Positions 58,615-64,000 of a stretch of DNA of 64,000 nt are shown in pieces (position 1 is the first letter of the stretch; each line of letters begins with the position of its first letter). Under the pieces are notes generated by a model. The model had not been told where the DNA came from, did not search any database, and saw nothing but the letters and a program-made list of their open reading frames with translations. The position numbers and the translations under genes were made by a program. The stretch comes from Pseudomonas ceruminis (lineage in GTDB: Bacteria; Pseudomonadota; Gammaproteobacteria; Pseudomonadales; Pseudomonadaceae), in contig NZ_BQHW01000001.1 of NCBI RefSeq assembly GCF_021602025.1, forward strand, positions 186,001 to 250,000, given 5' to 3'.

Positions 58615-60273
58615 TCAGCTGGAAAATTCAGCCACGTCGGTTTCCACCCGTTTTCCATCGCGCAGACGCAACAGGTGATCGGCCACCTCGAAGTAACGGT
58701 CGTCGTGGCTGATGACGATGATGGTCTTGCCCAGGCGCTTCAGTTCGGGCAGCAACTGGGTATAGAAGATGCGCCGGAACGTTGGGTCCTGGTCGGCGGC
58801 CCATTCATCGAACACCAGCACCGGGCGCTTCTCCAGCCACGCGTTGACCAGCGCCAGGCGCTTGCGCTGGCCGGTGGACAGGTCGGTGGTGGTGAAGGCC
58901 CCATCGCGAATCTGCACCTTGTGTGCGATCTCCAGGCGTTGCAGGTATTTGCCAGCGTCTGCGGGCAAGGCCTCGGCATCCTGCAGCAGGTCATCGAACA
59001 GGTAGTAGTCGGCGAACACAGTGGTGAACAGTTGGCGATAGTCGTCACGGCTGGCCGCGGTGACGGGCTGGCCATCCAGCAGGATTTCCCCCTGGTGAGG
59101 GGCATACAGGCCCAGCAGCAGCTTGATCAGGGTGGTCTTGCCGCAGCCGTTCTCACCGACGATGAAAAGGATATCGCCCTGCGCGATGCGCAGGTTGATC
59201 GGCCCCAGGATGAAGGGCGCCGCGCCGTCCACCGGCGGGAAGGCGAAGCGTACGTCGCGCAGTTCCAGGCTACGGATCTGCTGGTCCGGTACTTCAGCGG
59301 CGTCGAGCAGCAGGTGCGGCTCAGGCGAGGAGAACTGGGTGGACAGCTCGGCGATGCGGCGGAAGGCGATCTGCGCCCGGCTGATGATGGGCAGGGTTGA
59401 AACCAGGTGCTCCAGCGGCCCTTTCATGTACAACAGCACCAGGACGAACCCGCTGGTGACCTTGGGGTCGCTGATCAGCTGGGCTTGCTGTAGCGCCAGC
59501 ACCAGGCCGATGACCACGAAGAACAGCATCGAGCCCAGGCTCTTGGCGATGACGAAGATGTTGATCGAGCGCACGTGGGTATCGCGGATGTAGTTCGCCG
59601 TACGGGTGATGCGCTCGCTGAACATGCGTTGGCGGCGTGGGCGGCTGATGCGCAGCTCCTTGGCGCCGGACGCGACCCCATCATAGTGCTTCTGCAATTC
59701 ATCTTCGGCCTCGCGCGCATCGTTGAAACCGCTGATGCCGCGCAGGCGTGCGACATACTGCACCGCCGTGCCCAGCAACACGGCGAGCGCAGCAATCAGG
59801 AACATCTGCCAGGAAAGCTGCGCCAGGTAACCGAGGCAGCCCAGGGTCACCGACAGCGAGATGGCCAGTGGCGCGAAGGCGAAGGCGAAGTCGCTGATGG
59901 TGTCCACGTCATGGGTCAGGACCGGGATCAGGCGATGGCTGCGGTAGCGCTCGATCTGTTCGATGGGTGCGCTCAGCACCTTCTCCCCCAGCTCCCGGCG
60001 CAAACGGGCAATCACGTGCTGGCCAACATAGTTGGTGCCGATGTCCGAAGCGATGGAGGAACCCAGTGCCACCAGACAGATACCGGCGAAGGCCAGCACT
60101 ACGCCCCAGGTCAGGGCGCCAGGGGCATGCAGCAGGTTGTTGATGTTGGCGAGCAGCAGGGTGATGCACAAGCCGCCGATGATACCCAGGCCTACGGCAA
60201 GGGCGACGATCAGTCGGTAGGGTTTGAGCAGGCCGAGGAGTTCGCGAAGTGCGCCAGGGGTCGATCGGTTCAT
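58615..60273 (-). CDS. pvdE: Pyoverdine ABC exporter PvdE
   Basis: PvdE exports the acylated, cytoplasmic pyoverdine precursor (ferribactin) to the periplasm. The 552-residue protein fuses six membrane helices (about 1-300) with an ATPase domain. Walker A is VGENGCGKTTLIK near residue 385, the signature is LSTGQRKRLALV near 470, and Walker B is RPVLVFDEWAADQDP near 490. The switch histidine is in VISHDDRYFE. FDEWAADQDP is characteristic of the cyclic-peptide exporter family (SyrD/PvdE type). The ATG at 60273 follows CAGGAACCCACC. It lies between pvdO and fpvA on the same strand, with an imperfect iron-starvation box upstream. Confidence 0.96.
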   Translation of the reverse strand: MNRSTPGALRELLGLLKPYRLIVALAVGLGIIGGLCITLLLANINNLLHAPGALTWGVVLAFAGICLVALGSSIASDIGTNYVGQHVIARLRRELGEKVLSAPIEQIERYRSHRLIPVLTHDVDTISDFAFAFAPLAISLSVTLGCLGYLAQLSWQMFLIAALAVLLGTAVQYVARLRGISGFNDAREAEDELQKHYDGVASGAKELRISRPRRQRMFSERITRTANYIRDTHVRSINIFVIAKSLGSMLFFVVIGLVLALQQAQLISDPKVTSGFVLVLLYMKGPLEHLVSTLPIISRAQIAFRRIAELSTQFSSPEPHLLLDAAEVPDQQIRSLELRDVRFAFPPVDGAAPFILGPINLRIAQGDILFIVGENGCGKTTLIKLLLGLYAPHQGEILLDGQPVTAASRDDYRQLFTTVFADYYLFDDLLQDAEALPADAGKYLQRLEIAHKVQIRDGAFTTTDLSTGQRKRLALVNAWLEKRPVLVFDEWAADQDPTFRRIFYTQLLPELKRLGKTIIVISHDDRYFEVADHLLRLRDGKRVETDVAEFSS

Positions 60274-60354
60274 GGTGGGTTCCTGGTGGATGCGCGGATG
60301 CGGTTGCGGCGCTGCGCGGGCAGGCGCCGTGTGGGCGGTTGCCCTGTGAAGGAG

Positions 60355-60378
60355 ACGTTCGGCAGGCGTGGTTCTTTA
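60355..60378 (-). promoter_or_regulatory. Imperfect iron-starvation box upstream of pvdE
   Basis: On the minus strand TAAAG, 16 bases, CGT, with one mismatch to TAAAT-N16-CGT, 82 bases before the pvdE start. The spacing and the GC-TAAAG context make a PvdS promoter plausible. Confidence 0.45.
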
Positions 60379-60408
60379 GCAGGCCCAGGCCGTTGGCCGG
60401 GGCCAGTG

Positions 60409-60428
60409 AGGCACCGATTGCGGTGCCT
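60409..60428 (-). terminator. Hairpin after pvdO
   Basis: AGGCACCG-attg-CGGTGCCT is a perfect eight-pair hairpin 27 bases beyond the pvdO stop, upstream of pvdE. It has no T-run. It may partly separate pvdMNO transcription from pvdE. Confidence 0.45.
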
Positions 60429-60454
60429 GTTGGCCATTGGTTGGGGGAGGTGGG

Positions 60455-61309
60455 TCAGAGCTCGCGCACAACACGAAAGCCCAGCCAGTCGCCGCGCACG
60501 TAGGGTTCGCGGTAATTGCGGTTGCCGGAGCGGGAGAACACCGGGGCTTCGCTGTAGTCGTTGCCACGGATGTGGTTGTATTCGCAGCTGGCTTCCATCC
60601 AGGCACTGCCGTCAGTCGGCGCCCCTACGTAGCTGTCGTGCATGCAGTCGGCCACCCATTCATAGACATTGCCATGCATGTCGTAGACGCCGAAGGCATT
60701 GGGCGGGAAAGCGCCCGCCGGTGAGGTGAAGCTGTAGCCGTCGACAGGGCCGTAGGTGTTGGCGTGCTTGGCGATGCTGTACTCCTTGCCTTCATCGAAG
60801 GGGAAGGGGAACGGGCCGGTGCTGCCGGCACGTGCGGCATACTCGCGTTCGGCTTCGCTGACCATGCGGTAATGCTTGCCGGTCTTCTTCGAAAGCCAGG
60901 CGATGTAGGCCTTCACTTCGTCATAGCTGATGCACACGGCCGGCTGCTCGGGCCCCTGCGGGTAACTGGGCTTGCCGTTGCTGCAGAGGCGGCCCGGGCG
61001 GTCGTCGCCGTCGGGGAGGGTAACCTTGGCCTCGCGCTGCCAGGCCTGCATCTCCTTGGCCAGGACATGGAACTGGCTGATGGCGAACGGTTTGGCGAAG
61101 GTCACGGTGTGCAGCGGGCCTTCATCGGGCTGGCGGCCGACTTCATCCTCGGGCGTACCCATGGTGAAGCTGCCGGCGGGCAGCACCACCATCTTTGGGC
61201 AATCCTTGCAGTCCTGGAACACAGCGCCGGGTTGACGTGCGTCGGCGGCGAAGGCCGGGGCGGTGGCGAACAGCGCGGCCACCAGGGCCAGGGGCTTGAA
61301 TACGTGCAT
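60455..61309 (-). CDS. pvdO: Pyoverdine maturation protein PvdO
   Basis: PvdO is a periplasmic member of the formylglycine-generating enzyme (FGE-sulfatase) family, required for the final oxidation of dihydropyoverdine to pyoverdine in work on other pseudomonads. The 284-residue product has a signal peptide MHVFKPLALVAALFATAPAFA. The mature part contains VVLPAGSFTMGTPEDE near residue 42, MVSEAEREYAARAG and FGVYDMHGNVYEWVADC, and ends in the family hallmark WLGFRVVREL. The ATG at 61309 is preferred because TGAGAACC lies about 11 bases upstream; an ATG four codons earlier is possible. It lies just after pvdN on the same strand. Confidence 0.93.
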   Translation of the reverse strand: MHVFKPLALVAALFATAPAFAADARQPGAVFQDCKDCPKMVVLPAGSFTMGTPEDEVGRQPDEGPLHTVTFAKPFAISQFHVLAKEMQAWQREAKVTLPDGDDRPGRLCSNGKPSYPQGPEQPAVCISYDEVKAYIAWLSKKTGKHYRMVSEAEREYAARAGSTGPFPFPFDEGKEYSIAKHANTYGPVDGYSFTSPAGAFPPNAFGVYDMHGNVYEWVADCMHDSYVGAPTDGSAWMEASCEYNHIRGNDYSEAPVFSRSGNRNYREPYVRGDWLGFRVVREL

Positions 61310-61334
61310 GGCGGTTCTCATGAATGGCGAAAGG

Positions 61335-62624
61335 TCAGGCAAGTTGTGGGGCGAGGATGGCCATCACCCGGTCGATCTCGGTTTCGTCGTTGAGCAGGCT
61401 TGGGGCCAGCCGCACCACAGGGCCGACATCGCGGTCCACGGCGTCGCTGATCACCTTGTTGGCCATCAGGTGACGGGCCACGGCGTCGCAGTCCCGGCCT
61501 TCGACGCGAAAGAAGGTGAACCCGGCAGAAAGCTGGCTGCTGCGTGGCGTTACCAGTTGCACCTTGGCGTGCTCGGCCAGGCGCTCCTTGAGGTAGTCGT
61601 TGAGCTGGTGCACCCGTGCCTGGACATCGGCTTTGCCCAGTTGCAGGTGCAGCTCGAACGCCTTGCCCAGGGCCAGGCGGTGGTCGAAGGCGTGGTAGCC
61701 GCCGGGGGTCATCAAGGTGCCGAAGTTCTCGCCCTTGGTGAAGGTGGGCACGCTGGGCACCAGGTAAGGTTGCGGCGCTTGCTCCCGGGCGATGATCACG
61801 CCGGTGCCGCGCGGGCCGAACAGCCACTTGTGGGTACCGGCGATGAAGTAGTCGCAGTTGAAGTCGGCGAATGTCACGTCTTCGATGCCGAAGCCGTGCA
61901 CGCCGTCGACCACGTAGAGGATGCGGTCGTGCGCATCGCGGCCCTGGTTGAGCGTTTTCACCAGCTCGCCGACCTCGCGCACTGGCAGTTTGACGCCGCT
62001 GCCGGACTGCACCCAGGTCATGCCCAGCACGCGCGTCTCGGGGCGGATGGCCTGGCGGATATTGCCGAGCATTTCATCCACCGAAGCCAGGTGGGGGTCC
62101 TTGAACAGCGTCACGCGGCGTACCTGGGTGCCCATCATCCGTTCGCGGTAGTCAAGCCGGGTATTGGTGGAGTAGTGCTCGTGGGCGCTGACCAGAATCT
62201 CCTTGCCCGGCGGTACCTGCAGGCCACCGTAGATCATCGCCAAGCCATCTGTGGTGCTGCCGGTCAGGGCTACCTGGCCTGGCTGCACGCCGAAATACCG
62301 GCCGGCCCAGGCGCGCACATCGTGTTCATACCCCCAGAGTTCCTCGCGGTCCCAGTCGACCATTTCCCCGGGGTTCTGGTCCAGGCGTGCGCGAAAGTGG
62401 GCGATGGCGTCGCTCACCACACGGGGGTGAGAGGTGAGAAGGAAGTTACAGAAGTGCAGGTAGGCCGGGTCCAGGTCGAACTGCTGGCGCAGGGCCTGCC
62501 ACTTGTCCTGGGTCGGTTGTGCCAGCGGCTTTGCGGCCTGGGCAACAGGGCTGAAGCCGGCCGCCAGGGGCAAGCCGGCGGCGAGCAGGCCGGCCTGCTT
62601 CAGGAAATTACGGCGGTCGTTCAT
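61335..62624 (-). CDS. pvdN: Pyoverdine side-chain aminotransferase-like enzyme PvdN
   Basis: PvdN is a periplasmic PLP enzyme that converts the N-terminal glutamate side chain of pyoverdine to the succinamide form. The 429-residue protein starts with a twin-arginine signal MNDRRNFLKQAGLLAAG, so it is folded with its cofactor before export. Class V features include TGSTTDGLAMIYGGLQ near residue 120, VVDGVHGFGIEDV near 240 and the PLP lysine in FIAGTHKWLFGP near 265. The start overlaps the pvdM stop by one base (TGATG). A longer upstream frame lies inside pvdM and would lose the twin-arginine position. Confidence 0.95.
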   Translation of the reverse strand: MNDRRNFLKQAGLLAAGLPLAAGFSPVAQAAKPLAQPTQDKWQALRQQFDLDPAYLHFCNFLLTSHPRVVSDAIAHFRARLDQNPGEMVDWDREELWGYEHDVRAWAGRYFGVQPGQVALTGSTTDGLAMIYGGLQVPPGKEILVSAHEHYSTNTRLDYRERMMGTQVRRVTLFKDPHLASVDEMLGNIRQAIRPETRVLGMTWVQSGSGVKLPVREVGELVKTLNQGRDAHDRILYVVDGVHGFGIEDVTFADFNCDYFIAGTHKWLFGPRGTGVIIAREQAPQPYLVPSVPTFTKGENFGTLMTPGGYHAFDHRLALGKAFELHLQLGKADVQARVHQLNDYLKERLAEHAKVQLVTPRSSQLSAGFTFFRVEGRDCDAVARHLMANKVISDAVDRDVGPVVRLAPSLLNDETEIDRVMAILAPQLA

Positions 62625-63994
62625 CAGCCGCGCCCCGCTTGTGCCTGGCCGGCAGCACCGGGCTTGCCCAGGCGCTGCACCGCTTCCCATACCCGCAGGA
62701 AGTTGCCGCCCCACAGTTTGGCGATGTCCGCATCGGAGTAACCGCGCAGGATCAGCTCGGCGGTGACATTGCGCGACTCACCGACGTTCATCCAGCCCGT
62801 AACCCCGCCGCCGTCGTTGAAGTCGGAGGCGATGCCGACATGGTCGATACCGATCTTGCGCACGGTGTAGTCGATGGCGTCCACCAGGTCCTTGACGGTG
62901 GCGCGAGGCTCTTCTTCGAGGATGGCGTACAGCGCGCTGGCATACTCGCCGAACTTCTGCTCTGGCCAGATGGCGATGATCGCGTCGCCGGGCATCAGCG
63001 CGTTGGCCAGGCCGTTGAGCGGTTGCAGGTCGAAGCGTGCGCGCAGGGCATTGAGCTTGTCCAGGGTGGCCTGGCTCAGCGGCTTGAGGTAAGCGGGGAA
63101 GCCCACTACCTGGACCACGCCGCCGCTTTTCTTGATGGCTTGCAGTTCGCGGTCACTGAGGTTGCGTGGAATGTCCACCAGCGCGCGCGGTGCCGAGTGG
63201 GAGGCCACCATCGGGGCGCGGGTCAGGCGTGCCACGTCTTCCAGGGCCAGGGTAGACATCTGCGATACGTCGATGATCACGCCCAGGTCGTTGAGCCGCG
63301 CCACGGCCTGCTCGCCCAGGGGCGACAGGCCGCCGAGGGCGTCCGGCGTATCATTGAGGAAGGGCAGCGGGCGCGAGGAGTCGGCCCACGCGTTGTTGCC
63401 CACGTAGCTGAAACCGAACATGCGCATGCCGCGTGCAGCCCAGTCGTCCAGGGCGTTGAGGTCTTCGCCCAAGGGGTAGGCATTGAGCATGCTGAGGAAG
63501 ATGGCGAACTTGCCTTCACCGTGCAGCCGACGAAAATCGGCGGGGGTGTAGGCGATGCCGACCTGGTTGGGGAAGTCGCGGACCATGCCGGTGAGTATCT
63601 TGTAGCGTACTTCCTGTTGGTGGCGGGCTTCGTCGACGAAGGCGGCGGTGGGGCGATGGGGCGCGTTGGCGCCGCTCCAGATCTCGGGCCAGCCAAACAG
63701 GGTCAGCGCGGCGCCGGAAAGGCGGCCACGGCCAGCCTTGACCAGGTCGAACTGATGCTCGCCGTCCTTGTCCGCTTCCTGGCCCTCGGTGCCGAAGTTC
63801 AGCGGTACGGTGATGTGGCTGTCGAAGGAGATGATGCGCTCCTGCAGCGCATTGGCCTGTTTGATCACTTCGCGTGGGTAGCCTGCAGGCAGGTAAGCGA
63901 AGAAGTACCAGGCCGCTGTGGCCGCGAGCGCGATGATCAGCGTCAGGGCGACGAGGTAGGGGGCCTTGCTGAAGCGGGTCGTGTTCATTGCCAT
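62624..63994 (-). CDS. pvdM: Pyoverdine maturation protein PvdM, dipeptidase family
   Basis: PvdM belongs to the renal dipeptidase (M19) family. It acts in the periplasm on pyoverdine chromophore maturation, together with the tyrosinase-like PvdP in published work. The 456-residue protein has one N-terminal membrane anchor or signal (about 10-35, YLVALTLIIALAATAAWYFF), then the M19 metal motif region ISFDSHITVPLN near residue 55, ASHSAPRALVDIPRNLSD near 265 and HVGIASDFNDGGGVTGW near 390. The ATG at 63994 is six bases from the window edge, so its ribosome binding site and promoter cannot be seen. The second Met two codons on is an alternative. It is first of the coupled set pvdM-pvdN-pvdO. 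Confidence 0.93.
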   Translation of the reverse strand: MAMNTTRFSKAPYLVALTLIIALAATAAWYFFAYLPAGYPREVIKQANALQERIISFDSHITVPLNFGTEGQEADKDGEHQFDLVKAGRGRLSGAALTLFGWPEIWSGANAPHRPTAAFVDEARHQQEVRYKILTGMVRDFPNQVGIAYTPADFRRLHGEGKFAIFLSMLNAYPLGEDLNALDDWAARGMRMFGFSYVGNNAWADSSRPLPFLNDTPDALGGLSPLGEQAVARLNDLGVIIDVSQMSTLALEDVARLTRAPMVASHSAPRALVDIPRNLSDRELQAIKKSGGVVQVVGFPAYLKPLSQATLDKLNALRARFDLQPLNGLANALMPGDAIIAIWPEQKFGEYASALYAILEEEPRATVKDLVDAIDYTVRKIGIDHVGIASDFNDGGGVTGWMNVGESRNVTAELILRGYSDADIAKLWGGNFLRVWEAVQRLGKPGAAGQAQAGRG

Positions 63995-64000
63995 CCCGTT

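Overview
The window looks like the chromosome of a fluorescent Pseudomonas of the P. putida group. It has high GC and Pseudomonas-type operons: phhRAB, aotJQMP-argR, aruCFGDBE, alaS-lysC-csrA, amrZ, and a complete pyoverdine peptide-synthetase and maturation block. Regulatory motifs typical of the genus are readable, including PvdS iron-starvation boxes, ArgR half-sites and a PhhR box. No insertion sequence, prophage or CRISPR array was seen.

Region 1 (1-25.2 kb) is core metabolism. On the minus strand lie a YhhS-type MFS carrier, a 41-codon putative gene and the phenylalanine hydroxylase pair phhAB, divergent from their regulator phhR. A small secreted DUF2790 protein and acetyl-CoA synthetase follow. 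Next come a basic amino acid ABC importer with the AraC-type regulator ArgR, then the arginine succinyltransferase catabolic operon. These two arginine units carry matching ArgR-type half-sites and probably form one regulon. After them come alaS, lysC, csrA, a tRNA-Ser and three near-identical tandem tRNA-Arg(ACG) units.

Region 2 (25.2-28.6 kb) holds mgtE, amrZ (a ribbon-helix-helix regulator), a lone phnN kinase and tRNA-Arg(CCT).

Region 3 (28.6-64 kb) is the pyoverdine locus. On the plus strand are a SyrP-like Fe(II)/2-oxoglutarate hydroxylase, three NRPS genes with six modules in total, and an alpha/beta hydrolase. Exact TAAAT-N16-CGT boxes precede both the hydroxylase and the first NRPS. 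On the minus strand are pvdM, pvdN, pvdO (periplasmic chromophore maturation), pvdE (exporter) and fpvA (TonB receptor with a signalling domain). Reading the adenylation pockets by eye gives Lys - D-(OH)Asp - Dab - D-Ser - D-Ser - D-(OH)Orn after the chromophore. The last NRPS ends in an epimerization domain and has no thioesterase, so release may involve the adjacent hydrolase or the terminal domain itself. The two Ser adenylation domains are almost identical in DNA, which suggests recent duplication or gene conversion. The chromophore synthetase PvdL, the PvdA, PvdH, PvdP and PvdQ enzymes, and the sigma factors PvdS and FpvI are not in this window.
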